Assembly (NCBI GenBank): GCA_963573305.1
Contig: OY754333.1
Coordinates: forward strand, 15,522,599-15,586,598
Length of the DNA stretch: 64,000 nt
Direction: 5' to 3'
Origin: Pyrrhosoma nymphula
Taxonomy: Eukaryota; Arthropoda; Insecta; Odonata; Coenagrionidae
Shown: positions 23,901 through 36,950 of the stretch, one piece after another
How positions within the stretch are numbered: position 1 is the stretch's first letter
How the letters are laid out: each line of letters begins with the position of its first letter
Position numbers and translations under genes: made by a program
The notes under the pieces: generated by a model
The model's database searches: none
What the model was told of the DNA's origin: nothing
The model's input: only the letters and a program-made list of their open reading frames with translations

Positions 23901-25639
23901 TCCAGCACTGCTTCTCATAATGTAAAGTTGTATCCATGATATCATATGCCACCTACTGTCCACAAAGTGCTCCTTCATGGAGCGTCTATTGCAAAGGTGG
24001 TAGTGCTCCCGATAGGCCAGCTATCAGAGGAAGCCCTAGAATCAAGACACAAGGACATTCGAATATACCCCTCGCAAGCTCTGTATGGTTCTGCCCGTTG
24101 AGGCTGAATACCCCGAGTTCAAAACCCATCTACGAGTACGAATTACCGTACCAGCCTACTCCAGGGTGTGTACCTCGAGGTGATTCCACACCAGGCATGC
24201 AATACTCGCCCGTATTCAAGGCCGAACCCCTCACCCTCCCACCGGATTAAAATGCAGTCAGGATAGCAAAGGGCAGAACTGCACTTACGATCAAGCTAGC
24301 ATGCAGATACTACCACTTATTAGTATTGCTATTAATACTAATTAATGTATTCTACAATTTACTTATGCGAGGAGAAAACAAATCATATGGGGTGTTTCCA
24401 GTGGGGTGCGGCGATGGTAACAATCGTAATTAATGAAAAAGATCATCGCATCTACTATATTTCCTTATTTTCCCCGGAGAAAATAAAATGTTGAAATTGT
24501 TCGTTCTGAATAATTCTAATTTCTCTATCGTACATCTGTATACTACGATTTTCTCGGCGATCTGCCTCTAAGGCGTGTGGTAGCCAACACCAACCATTAT
24601 GGAGCCATTTTTGTATGTGAAAGAACATTTCGTCCAGACATCATATTGTACTGTACATAGTTTTACGAATGCTTTGCTGTGTCTATATTTTGGTCTCACA
24701 TTGTCCAAGGAGATAAATGAGGATGCCATAGTACGTCTGATATGCGCTGGAAATAAAAAACATGAATTTTGAAACAAAACTACGGAGAAATTTATTTATT
24801 TTTAGAGAAAAATTTAGTTCAACTTAGAATTTTCTTCCTATCTCAATCTATAATTAAGGAACTTAAAACCTACTGCGCAAAGACTAATTTATTTTTAAGT
24901 ATTCTCCCAATGCCCTATCAAATATTTTCCTAGGCAGAAAAATTTAAATACATACATGATGAAATAATACATATGGCGTTTTTGTGGACGAAGTAGTATA
25001 CAAAATATCCCCTTCATTTTAGGTATTGAAACTTAACTTAAGTTTTATATTTTTTTCTACAGTTCATACCCTTTTTTAATATCCCTCTATTCTTAAAGTT
25101 TTATTTCTAACACCTACGAATATTCATTTTCAATAGATTCTCCTCTATCATATGTTTCATGGTTTCCTTGATTCAACCTTTCTCTCATATCATTCATTCT
25201 TTCATTCTTATCCAGTACCTCCTACTTTATTCAAAGCATTTATTCTGTAAATTATGCGATACTAGAAAAAAAATAAGATACCCCATTCAGTTTATCTTAT
25301 TGATTGATAAATCATATTAACTTCTTTGTGAATAATTCGCTCATCACACCATTCATTTCTCAATTATTTACTCAAGCATTTTTGTTATCGTGTGACTAAA
25401 ACATTCAGAAGCCCATTTAAACCGTTAAACTGAGGTCCATGTGACGGTAATACGCAAGTCGTCTTCTTTATTGTAGTTTCTTGCCAGGTATTTATGCCTT
25501 TGTTTAGTTTTGAGTTTACATTTAAAATGACGTGTTTTTAAACATTCATTTTCATTCAAGTATTCTACCAGCTGATTGGTAGGTACTTGGGCAGTTCCCA
25601 TTCTGCATCCTAATTTCATAGAGATTGTCTCGCTTTCCT
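17952..25639. other. Non-coding stretch around the assembly gap
   Basis: No gene recognised on either side of the N gap. A pyrimidine-rich block spans 21840-22240. The open frames at 23206-23425 and 23561-23806 read like ordinary protein for part of their length but match no family I know and lack start, splice or neighbour support. They might be transposon relics. Confidence 0.5.
19453..19652. other. Assembly gap of 200 N
   Basis: Exactly 200 unknown bases. The round size indicates a scaffolding placeholder, so the true distance and even the order across this point are unknown. Confidence 0.99.
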
Positions 25640-25954
25640 TCCTAAAGATGTCCCACCATTAGATCCCTCTTAAATTCTTCGTATCTTCTACCTCCTCTTA
25701 TTTCGTCCAGAATTCCTATCCCCTTCCTTCCTCTTTCACTAGTGTTTTCCCCTCTATCACTCACAGCAACATGCTCTCTCCTTTCAAATCCCCCATCTCT
25801 TCTTCCTTCTTCCAACCTCTGCCACAAGCTTCCTCTCCTCTCCAACCATATCCAATACCTCTTCGTTCGTCTTCCACGCCACCCAGCTCACCCTCTACAT
25901 ACTTCTCCAAACCCACATCTCAAACGCCTTACATACATCCTCCCTTCGCAATGA

Positions 25955-26980
25955 CTAAGTTTCCGACCCATACAGCGCAACGCTCCATATTAAAGTTTTC
26001 ACCAGCCTTTTCTCTCTCCTCAGACCCCCCCTCATCAATTCTCTTCTCCTCGAAAATGCTTCTTTAGCTTTCTTTAGCAAGTCTGCATCTGTCGTCCCTG
26101 CAACAAACCAATTCTCCTCCATAATACTACCCAGATATGTAAACTGCTCGACCTGCTTTATCTTCTGCCCTCCCACCCTTATATTCAGTCCCACTTCTAC
26201 TTCTAAAGAATCTCATTACTTTCGTTTTCTTGTGGTTGATCTTCATCCCATACTTTTCGCACTGCACCTCTAACGCATTCAGCAATGACTGTAACTCCTT
26301 GGCAGACTGACTAACCAATGCTTGATCATCTGCAAATTGCACTGATTTTATCAGCTCCCCTCCTACCTTTATTCCTACCTCCTTATCCCCCCATGCTTCC
26401 CTTACCATTTCTTCTGAATACACGTCAAAAAGCAACGGTGATAGGGGGCACCCCTTCCGCACTCCTCGTCCTATCGTGGCCCATCCCGATTCTCCATTGG
26501 CTACCCTAACCTGCGCCATCTGGTTCATATACAAATTCCGAATCAAAAGCCTGTTCCTCCAATCGGCCCCTAATTTATTCAACACTCCCATTAATTTCGT
26601 CCATTCCACCAAATCAAACGCCTTCTCGAAATCTACGAAGCATGCAAAAACATCCTGCCCATACTCTTATGTTTCTTTCTACTAGCGTCGTCATCACCGC
26701 AATATCGTCTCGCGTTCCCGTTCCTCTCCTAAAACCAAACTGATCGGTATCCAGGTATTCATTAGCCTTCTTCTTTAGCTTATTGCCCTATAGTCTTCGC
26801 ACGTTTTTGCCTTGCTCTTCTTTGGTATAGGAATATATACAGTCCTCGCAAAATCTTCCAGCCACATTCCATCCTCATAAATCCTACGAATAAGCGCAAA
26901 ACGTTTTCCCCTTCCGTACTTCCCCATGCTCTTTAAAAACTCTGCAGGTATGTTATCTATTCTCACCGCTTTATTCATCT
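25955..26980 (-). pseudogene. LINE reverse transcriptase core, frameshifted
   Basis: Three open segments in different frames (26978-26775, 26612-26127 and 26194-25955) together cover fingers, palm and thumb of a non-LTR reverse transcriptase. The two palm aspartate pairs are intact as VDFEKAFD and FADDQ. Between the segments the frame is lost, for example just before 26612, where VDFEKAFD is in a different frame from the following VEWTKLMG. The element copied its own RNA when active. This copy is degenerate. Confidence 0.88.
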
Positions 26981-27707
26981 TAATTTCTCGTGGAGCTCGG
27001 TCGATTTTGCTATCGAGGATACTTGGTCCATTGCCATCTCTGTCGACCTCGTCTCCTCTTTCAATATCTAACGATTTTGGCCTTCAATCTTTATCATACA
27101 GCACCTCAACAAACTCCTTCCGCCAATCATGGGTCTCCTACGGTTCTACGATCACCTTCCCCGTCTTGGCTGTTTTCGTTGAAATTCCCCTTCCCTTATT
27201 ACCACCCGTCCGTTCCTTTACTTTCCTATATAATGCATCTACTCTTCCCTCTTTTTGGTATTTCTCTAGTGAGTCGATCTGTTCTCTCCACCACGCCTCT
27301 ATTGCTTTCTTTGTTTCTGAGTTTACACTCTTCCATTAACTTCCCTCCTGCATCTCCATTATAATTTCATTCGTGATCCACAGCTTTCTAATTGTGGTTG
27401 CACTGACTACGCCTACCGTTGCTTTTGCCACTTCTACAATTCGATTTTTAAAGTTTCTCAATTCATCTTCCACTGATATAATTCCCATGATCCTCACCCA
27501 TTATGTCCTTCACCTTCTCTCTATACTTCTTCTTCATTGCCTCAGTTAATGCCTCCGTATTCCACTTTCGCACCCTCCTTCCCATTCTTATCTCTTTCAG
27601 TTGTACCCGACATTTCATGACTCATAAGTTGTGATCCGAGTCCTCGTCAGCTGCTGGATAAGTATGCGAGTTTTTACACTGTTTCTGTATCTGTGACGGA
27701 CCATAAT

Positions 27708-28391
27708 TTAATCTATCTGGAACCTATCTGAGTCCCCCGGCTTCTTCCATGTGTACCTACCTCGAGGATGATGTCTGAACCACATATTTGTGATCACTAG
27801 GTCATTTCTCCGGCAAAACACCACAGCCTTCTCGCCGCGGTCATTTCTCCTTCTTAGTCCGTAATCGCCCACCTCCCGCCCATCTCTTCCTTCACCCACC
27901 CCCGCGTTCCAATCCCCCATTAATACCAAGTGCTTACTCCCAGGTATTCTACCAATTATTTCCTCTAGCTGATCGTATACCCCATCCACCTCCTCCTCTC
28001 CATGATTAGAGGTAGGCTTATAAACCTGGATTATAACTAAATTCCTTGGATCTGCCTTTATTTCCACGACTATTATCCTATCACTCACCTGTTCTGCATA
28101 CAGAAATTTTCTACCAAGTTTCCTATTCATTATGAATGCATCCTCGCGCTGACTTTCATTCCCTCCGCAATATATCACTCTATAGCCATCACTCCAGTAG
28201 TCCCTGTCATCCTTCCATCTTACTTCACCCAGACCCATGATGTCTACACCCACCCTCTCCATATCTTGCGTTATATTCTCTAGCTTCCCCGCCCTCAGCT
28301 TAGTCCTAACATTCCACGTGCCTATTCTGTTTGTTTCGTTCCTCTTCTTTATCTTCTTTTCGTCCGCTGCTGTATTTTCTGAGCATGACAT
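27708..28391 (-). pseudogene. LINE endonuclease domain (EEP/APE family), 227-codon open segment of a dead element
   Basis: This segment remains open for 227 codons. Catalytic and structural positions are visible: GTWNVRT with Asn27, GLGEVRW with Glu56, QVYKPTS with Tyr124, and LMGDWNAGVG with Asp160 and Asn162. It ends within RYTWKKPGDSDRFQID. The last catalytic block, SDHNL, survives at 27625-27639 but in another frame, so a frameshift separates it from the rest. Such domains nick target DNA to prime reverse transcription. Proteins of this kind are often named craniofacial development protein 2-like in automatic annotation, which is a transposon-derived label. The methionine at 28391 is only the first one available and not a supported start. 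Confidence 0.88.
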
Positions 28392-28614
28392 TTAAAGAAT
28401 AGAAATATCTACCAAAAAATAAGCTCTGATATGAATGCATCATTAATCCGTCTAATTAGTAGTTTGTTTTGCAGGAGATAAATTAGTCAAGTATGAGTTG
28501 CATTTAAATAGCTGGTGGTAAAAAATTATGCAAAATGAAGCAAGATACGACATCCACCTTCCGCCGTTTGGTACATTTCAAAATTGAGTTGCTTTTATTC
28601 GGTTGTGCATAAAC

Positions 28615-28703
28615 TACGTTATAAACTTAGGGGGGAGGGGGTCACCAAAAAACTTACGGCGGGTAACGAGGGGGAGGGTTCATTAAAAGTAACGTAGCTG
28701 TTA
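28615..28703 (+). other. G-run-rich block with repeated TAACG motifs
   Basis: TACGTTATAAACTTA is followed by GGGGGGAGGGGG, then CGGGTAACGAGGGGGAGGG and AAGTAACGTAGCTGTTAC. A similar GTTAC..GGGGAGGGAGGGAGGGG block lies near 29180. It may be the end of a transposon family that uses such ends, and it has G-quadruplex potential. It was not assigned. Confidence 0.35.
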
Positions 28704-31700
28704 CAATGCGCCTGTTTACGTTTCTCACTCGTCAACATCGCGTAGGCAATACGACAGAGTAATGATTATCTCAACATGAGGAAAGGCACGCGGGGTGTTT
28801 CTTGCACCCCAAGCTTCTTTTTAAACTCAATGTAACTGAATCATTGCTACTACAATGCTGAAAGTCTTCATTCCATCAAATTGCTTACTTTTTTATCTTC
28901 TCGCGGGTTAAAAAGTGACCTCGTGACAACACTGTTCAAGGTAGAGCAGCAGTCAGAAATATGGCGAGGAGAAAGAACTAAGCACCTTGCGCCGTAATTC
29001 GTAGTTGCTTTTTTTAAATATAAAAATTAATATTACTTGTTCCAATTGAGATTAGATAGTTCTATTATATCTAGTTTGGCTACTTTATTTATATTATTTC
29101 TACCTATCCCTTAAAACAAACTCACTAAATTAATGAGAAAATATTTTTTAATTGAAAGTGTAATTTTTAGAGACAACGTTACATATCGGGGAGGGAGGGA
29201 GGGGTTGGTAAAAATACTACGAATAGGGTTGTTAGGTATATTTTTATCATTTGTTTCTCGCAAAAACGAAGGAAAAACTTTCCCCGTATGACTGAATAAT
29301 TATGCCTGCTCAACGAAGGCACATTTTACTTGGCTTTCTTGTCTTGAAGTAAACTTTTGTTCTAAATTATCTTCAAGTTGTTAAATTAATTGGACGTAGT
29401 GAATGACGGGCCAGCACGCCTGGGTGAATTGGATATCATTCATTCCATTCATTCATTCGTTCATTCTGTTGTAGTAAGTTATTTTATGGCATCTATTCGA
29501 TACGTTCCTTAAGCAAGAATCAAGTTTATCCGCAAATTTTGCGATATACCGATTTAGTTCCTTTCTGCGTGGTTTTGACGATGGGTTAGTTGGAAAATAA
29601 ATTCTGTGGGAGAAGGTTATATTATTGAAACTGTTACTAGTGCATATCCCAATACCCAGGATTCTGAGAGAGACATAATGTGTTCTGGGATCAGTTTAAC
29701 GGAGTGTTCTTATTTATTGTATCCATTCGTCGGTTTCTGATTTAGCGCAAGGGTTTCCTCAAATTCCCGTTCGTGAAATAGCTGATATGCTGGAATGCTA
29801 CCGACCTTGTTTCTGCCCGCTCTAGCAGAGCGTGCATTCCGTGTAGCATTGGCTTCCCCGACGCTGGTAAAGCGAGAATTCCTGAAGAGTAAATCTGACT
29901 TCTTTGATCACCGCCTAGTATTCCCCCATCATTTAAAATTTGCCCTTGTTTTCTCGATACCGTTTCCCAGCCATATATGGATCACATCTTCAATCTGCCT
30001 TTTTTATGTGCTCCCGAGGAATTTGCGCAACCTTTACACACCCCCCGAACTTCTTCCCCGCTCGCACTTCGCCACCAATTCCAGTCCCTGCTACACCCTA
30101 CTCTGCCTCCGGCCCATCGGAGTCTTGGCGTTCACCCCCGGCCGCAAGTTCATTAAAACACTCGCCGAAGTGGTATGTGGAGGGGGATGAGATGTTTGAG
30201 AGGGCAGAAAATGCGCGGGCCACTTCTCGCACCCCTTCTTCCACCCCCTAGCTCCGACCCTTTCGTTCCATCCCTAGCCTCTCCAACGCTTCATAATCCT
30301 CCGAAGTCCCCGGCCCCTTCAGCACGGCCGCCCATCTTACCCTCTCTTCCTCATACCTGAATTACCGCAGTCTCAATAATATATATGCGGTTGTAGTCTA
30401 ATGGCCGCGATTGGAGGCTGGGAAATCGGTTGAGTTGGAAGTTCTCTCCTCGCAGGGTAGTCCGCCCCCCGGAGGTAAAATGTTTTGAGGGCTTCGTATC
30501 TTGGATGGCGGGGAAAGGTAAGGTAAGGGAGGCTTCGTGGGAGGTCGAATAGCCACCCCTTCTCCAAACGCACAAGACAAAACCCTTTTTCTTTATTAAT
30601 AGGTGTGGGCTGCGTGTAAGGGTTTTTAAAGGGTCACATTGGCGTTTCCGGAAGGCAATAATTGGTCCGTTTCGCGTTTACATTCCACCAAGCGGTACCG
30701 TAACAAGAGGACATTCTGTGTGCCGTGGCTCCGAAACGACTTGACCGCACAAAAACATCTCTCTCGTTTTGTGTTTAATAGATTTTTGGTCGGTTGCAAG
30801 AGAAAATGCGACGGAGAATACCGAGGAGAGGTTAAAGCGCCCCCGCGGTGGTTGATAAAAAATTCAATTTCACCGCCCTGCGTTTTGTTTTTGCTCCTGA
30901 AACTGCGTATATATCGGTCACTTCAACGGTTCATCTCCGTAATGGAAATCATATACTATTTGAATAACTCGTACAATTTAACTTATCTACGCGCGAAATG
31001 TCTTCAAACTACTCTCGATCCATTCTTACGGTATATAGACGAAAATAAATATAGGAGTTTTCCTGGACAAATCAGTGGAAATCATCTTTCATTTATATTT
31101 TCTTGTTTTGCTTTCGAATACATTTTTTCATTCAAACGTTTTTTTATAATCTTCGTATCTCCTGTGATTGATGATGATCAAAAAGCTTTCAAACATTTAT
31201 GATTGACATATATATTGATATATAAGCACACAGGTAAGTATTTAGTCATTGAAAAGAAGTTACAATATGTAATCCAATATTTTACCAGTTTTTTTTCAAG
31301 GCTAACTCTTTCGAGATTTTTAAAAATTCAATTTTTTTTATTCAATTGATGTTTTTCTGAAGAGCAAACGATGAGATTAATGTAGACTATTCAAACGGAA
31401 AGAACGTTTCTTTATATTTAAGGGGTATGCTGTTGTCCTTGACATATTTTACGTCTCTTTATTGAATGAAACCACCTATTAATCTGTCTGATAGAAAATA
31501 ATCGTAATTTAATATTCTTGCGGATATTATTTGCATTTCATTTGACTTGAAAAATTCTCGGTCACATACTGACCGAGCTGCTCGCATTGCGGTTTGAGAT
31601 TAAAGTAGAGAATTAATAATCCATTTAATGGAAAAATAAGTGAAGGTTGGATTAGAAATGCCTAAGCTCTTCCAATAGTATTCGTAATACGCACGCCACG

Positions 31701-34583
31701 AAACTTAAGTATCCACTCCCTTGAGCTTTCTCACTTTCCACTCCTTAACTTCATATATGAGAAGGTGCTAGACCGTGATAGACACGGGAAAGAAAATGTT
31801 TACGATGAGTTAAACCCTTGGCATGTGGTCTGGATTCGGGGGAATGCTTGCTGCTTGCGGCGAGATATTGCGGTGGCTCGCTGGGGGTCAATGAAGCCGT
31901 ATCATTCTTACAGATAACGACCGACACACCGCAAGTATACCGACTCGGCTTGGTCCCGTTAGCTTGCCTCGTCTCGCTCCCAGAATAATGTAATTTCTTA
32001 TGCTCTGTGCTCAGCAGGATAGAAACCTTCGAATAGATGCTTAATTTCTTTTGGTACAAAATTGAGTAATATATCCGAGAAATATATGAAATATTTCTAT
32101 AAAATTTAATTGATTCTTTTTATGTACCTATAAATATACAAATATATGTATAGTTAGATGACCTTTTCCTAACGAAGTACCCATAGTTAACATAACGCCC
32201 ATGTTTACAAATAGACTGTGATATAAGAATAAAAAAACATTACTGGATATTACACAGCCTTACTAAGACAGCAAATATTAATTATCTGGTTAGATATTAT
32301 GATTATTATGTAATACTAACAGACCTGCTGCCTCCTTTGCAGACAGTTTCTCTCTGGTGTGCTCTTGAGGTGCCCCACTGGCAATTTTATTTCCCCCAAA
32401 CAGCAAGCACGGGAGCAATATTTGACATACATTAACAAATACTGGTAATGGATTATCTCTGAGGACAGTTTCTCGCACATTCATGTAGCATTTGCAATGG
32501 TATAAGTAATACTTCCAAACATTCGACGTGAAGTTAGTACCAATATTGAGACAGCGTCACACGCAGATATATTGAAACGTTTAAGACCTTTGGTATTTAT
32601 CCAGACACTTTATTGCATGGAAAACTCTTGAGGTTCATTTCACTTACGCTAGCTACTCGTATATCTTATGCAATAAAACCAAATCAAGGGAAGGGCAATA
32701 TCAAAGCAGTTTAATTGATTATAGAAACGTTGAGTTTACAGAAATTTGACACAAACCTTATTGTTTTGGAGTGGCACATATTTAAACACTCACCCGGATA
32801 ATTCCTAAATATCGTCACTAAATAACTTGGTTCGCGTAAAAGTAGCTATATATAAAGGGCGATGGTATAACGAAATATGTAATGTGTATGTAATATGAAA
32901 CGAAATAAGAAATGATAATAAAGTAATACAGATATCGTAGTGCAATCAACATTTACCTGAAAAAGATAAATTAACGTTTATATGCCCATACGGTTTGTAA
33001 CTGATTGTAATTGTACAGTTTGTAACTGTTTGTTTACTTCACCGTAGTTAACCTAAATAAATGTATCGTTGTTAAGCAGTTTTTATGGATTATGAGCATA
33101 ATAGCCACGGTTTTTGCATTTCTTAATTCTTATTTCTCGAGATAAAAACGCAGTACCTGGACAAAAACGGAGCGTATAAGAAAATTGAATGAAAGAATTA
33201 AATATTGAATTTATTTATGCGTTCCATGATGCAAGTCTCCATCCAATATCTTGAGTGCAAGTAATTTTTAAAAATAAATAAAGAAAAACCTGCACCGAAT
33301 TCAATGCTTTTCTTATGGGTGTCAATATTAACAATATTGGGGTAAAAACAACCCCAAAATTTGCCACCTACAAACCAAATTCACTACTATATCACACGGA
33401 CAGAAAATTCACATTTAATGCCCCAAATCTCATATCTCTAGCTCAAAAATTGAGATAGATATAAACAAAATGGATACAGAATGACTGACTGACACGCTAC
33501 AATATTTATATAAATAATAAAATTAATAAATAATTTAAAAATGTTATAGAACAATGCTTAGTCATTTTATGTCAATAAAATATCGTCAACAATAAAATGA
33601 ATGTGAAACAAAAATAAAAAAGGGTTAAAGTAACGAATAGCAAAGTGAGCAGTGATAACATTACACACATGCCTCAATTCAAGATTTAATTGATTTTTAC
33701 CGTTCATTTCTGTGAAACTTTTTACTTTGCACCGTTTGAGTTCATTATATAAACGATATATCGTTCCATATACTTATTTCAGGTATGAAACGAGATATTT
33801 CCTAGATTGTTAACTGGCTTAAAAAAATATATATTTCATATTGTTATGAATTTATCCATCGAGTAAAAATCTTGTTTTCCAATTTTATTAACTGAATATC
33901 CATTTCTAAGCTTCCAAATTGTTGAGTGCTATCTAAAACCCTTTATAGCGCTGAACTTTGGCTTTCGGTAGTTATAGATCTCCACAACGGAGCTTGGGTG
34001 CAAAAGATAACCTTGTGGTTATCAGTGAAGTTACCCTTACTGGATAAAAATATACTACTGCAGTCCAAAATCTACGTTTAATTTTTTATGGCTTGGTTGG
34101 TTTTGTTTGCAATAATAAGGCTGTTAGTCGCGTGGTGATTCTTCTTTTACCTCTCTTTGTATTCGCAGCTATTTTATCAGGCTTTTTAACTACCTTCATA
34201 TGCACATGTCTCTAAAATTGTTTGCTTTTTCTAGCTAGCAACAAGCAATTTTTAGCTATTCCAATTTATTGCTGACTCGCGAAATATATGGCATCCGGCA
34301 ATTCGTTTGTGCACGAATGCAGTGAAGAGATACGAACGTTCTTCCTAAGTTGTATTTCCATCCAATTAATGGTCATGCCACGCAACCTTATTCTACCTCG
34401 CACAATGGGTTAACTAAGTAAAAGATACTCTCTTGCCTCGCAGTTTTAAAGAATTTGCACCAGAGGGGGAGAGAGAAATTATGTGGCCGTAAAGCATATA
34501 AAATTCTGGTTAATTCTTTTCGCGGCGGCGCTGGGTTGAGAGAATTTATATGCACTTCATAATTTTCTTCATTTCTTCTCGGG

Positions 34584-34600
34584 GAGAGAGAGAGAGAGAG
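34584..34600. repeat. (GA)n microsatellite
   Basis: Eight uninterrupted GA units in a purine-rich setting. Confidence 0.95.
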
Positions 34601-36950
34601 AAAAGACTTTTTTGAGAGGATTTTTTTCTGTAAAAAGAGGGCGAGGACATAAAAAGGGAGAGAAAAGAGACGCGCAAGTTTATCCTCATTTTTTATATTC
34701 TTTTCGTTATTCCGCGTGCACTCGTAACTATGTCTACATGCTACCACTTCCTATTTCGCGCAGGGGCCAACCCGTAACAAATCATCAACGTTTACATACT
34801 ACCCAGAGAGCAATATTAAAGGTGTATGGCTTGCGTATCGCTAAGGAATACTCTACGCTATATGCTAAAAACATTGTAGCAATAACTAATGTTACTTGAT
34901 TATCCAAGTACATTCATCATGGATACTAGAGATACGAGTATTTGAAGTATAGCGAGCTATAGGTAGCGCTAGCATTGATGGTATATGAATAAATGAGCAC
35001 CACCTAGCATAATAAGTAACTTGGCTACCTACAAAATACCTCATTATTAATGGAAAATTATATGTTAAACCTGTCAACTCGGGAGTCTAATATCCTACTT
35101 TTATACTCTTGAACTGAATTGTACTACGGATTTTGCAAAAACATTTTTGTTGCCATCATATATTAGATGGGCTTCGAAGTTACTTCAAATATTAGCCTTA
35201 AAATGTTAACCAAAATAATATATATAGGTGAATTGATATTGGTTCCCATTCTAGAGCTTCAGAACGCTTGGGATGCATTTTAAAAGATGCGACGAACTTG
35301 TGGCTAGCGGCAATTTGCAGTCTGAAGCTATTCATTGAGAAAAATAGCAGGAATGGTAAAAAAAAATACTAATGATGATTTTTACAAAAATTTACACCGA
35401 TAAAAATGACGCTGGAGTATTGAAACAGGTCTAATAACTAATGATTTTGTATGGAATAATGGAAATTCATTTATAATGCTGGAGTTTCATTTTATATTTC
35501 TGATATTTGTTGTCCAACTTCATTTACATCTTCTCTTGTTAAAGCTGCTGAGAGCAAAGATAAAGTTTAACAAAACTATAAGGAGGTATAATTGAGTTGG
35601 GTGGGCAAAAGACTAGAAACATACACATTAGGCAAAGGTCACTAGAAAATGCGCATCTCCGTAATTTTAGGTGAACACTGGGGATGTTATTTTATGCTCA
35701 TACTAAATATTTTGAGCAAACAATTTGGATTTTTTTAAATTGAAGAGAAGTAATTTTGAGATTCCATCAGTAGGTTTTTAATTACAAAATGACCCGGGTT
35801 TTGACACAATGGCGTTGTATGTTGAAATCTGGGCAGAGTTGTAATAAAATATTTTAGTGGAGCCACAAAGTTACCGTTTTTCTTTCCTATAGTAATCGAT
35901 TCCATAAAGTTCCACCCGTACCAATTAATTTAATGAGAGACATTTCTTCGTCAAGAGAATAGACTCGATGATTCTGTTCGATCGCTCACAAATTTTCAAG
36001 TTATAGCAAAGTGAGAGTGTAACAAAAATCCGTCGAAACAAAAATCAATTATTGTCTTTTACCTCTCCTAAACTCCCTTCGCCGTATTCTTATTTAAATA
36101 CCCGAGTTCCAAACAACCCCTTGACAACCCACCGTTGAGTCGTATCTTGGGTTAGTGCTTAGAGGTTTGCTGTACACAATGTAAGGGATCGGGTTAGATG
36201 GTCAATAGTAGGGTAGGACTTTGCAAGGAACGAGGATTTCTCGAAAAGTCGCCCTCCCCTCAGTTGTCCTCCCGAGTCCTGGAAGGGGTCCAGGAGAAGG
36301 CCAAAGGGAAAAGGGTGGAAGAGGCGAAGTGGTTTTGGGGCGGAGAAGGCGAAGGGAAATGCGAGGTTGTCTTAATGGCTCCGAGGGGGCTGAGCTGATG
36401 CTTCAGGGGCGATGGGGCGGATTGAACCCCGGGAGGAGGAGGCGTCGCCGGGCGAACTGGCTCCAGGCTCCCTGGCGCCAGCCTCCCTTTGTTTCTCAGC
36501 CGCGTAATCATCTCCATTTCGACACCAGACGTCTTAATGCCGGACGCGTGAGAGTAGCCAGTAAGACGGGTGTTGGCTGGGGTATATTAGGCGGAAAGAA
36601 AAATACTGAGGGCTGCAATCCCTTGGGGAAAATGTTGGAGCAAACGAGAGGATTTATGGAAGAGAAAATGATCTAACTTCAGAGGGTTTTGAGAAGAGAT
36701 AGAAGAAGATTAACAGAAGTCCAATTTCCAGGTCCCAAGGAAAACTAAAACGTGCTGGTTGCTTGAATAACCCATAGTTTTTCTCAAATTTTTTCGTCGT
36801 AGCTATAAAATGGACGGCCGATCTCTAGAGCTTGTTATTGATTCTGTCGGTATTTTTGATAATTTTGGAATGTCAGAATGACTGTCAAAGTTAGACAGAA
36901 TGAAGCAGTGTAAATTAGTCTTCGAACTTCTGTTAATTAATAATCACATG

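Larger units (their letters stand above)
25640..28391 (-). mobile_element. Non-LTR retrotransposon (RTE/CFDP2-like LINE), decayed copy with endonuclease and reverse transcriptase
   Basis: Read on the minus strand, this is about 2.75 kb of a LINE polyprotein in the expected order. An APE-type endonuclease spans 28391-27625. A disrupted linker follows. The reverse transcriptase runs from about 26980 to 25955, and a C-terminal domain ends near 25640 with an RGRKGIGILDEIRGGRRYEE stretch typical of these elements. The RT fingers read IDNIPAEFLK and PIPKKSKAKTCEDYRAIS. The palm has VDFEKAFD (near 26626), GVRKGCPLSPLLF and the catalytic FADDQ (26320-26337). The thumb has VEQFTYLGSI and LVKTLIWSVALYGSE. 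Frames change several times and stops interrupt the linker, so the copy cannot make one protein. The 5' end is probably truncated. Clade assignment to RTE is by general resemblance only. Confidence 0.9.
28392..36950. other. Non-coding stretch, about 8.5 kb
   Basis: Upstream flank of the LINE, then AT-rich DNA. It holds the G-rich block at 28615, an (ATTC)n-like run near 29440-29468, GC-richer segments at 29800-30560 and 36200-36600, and a small hairpin TTGGGGT/ACCCCAA at 33337-33357. A 187-codon frame at 30639-31202 has no recognisable domain and is not called. Confidence 0.55.

Noticed and set aside
26926..27364. Open frames on the plus strand across the LINE
   Set aside because: They are antisense to the reverse transcriptase and linker, and have no independent support.
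28785..28812. AAGGCACGCGG, which resembles the start of mature miR-124
   Set aside because: Only 11 bases match, the remaining mature sequence differs, and the flanks do not form the expected precursor hairpin.
30639..31202. 187-codon open frame (+)
   Set aside because: Composition changes along its length, no domain is recognised, there is no splice or neighbour support, and it looks like chance in mixed-composition DNA.
36221..36676. 151-codon Gly/Arg-rich open frame (+)
   Set aside because: It lies in a purine-rich, GC-rich block, with overlapping frames on both strands and no domain.
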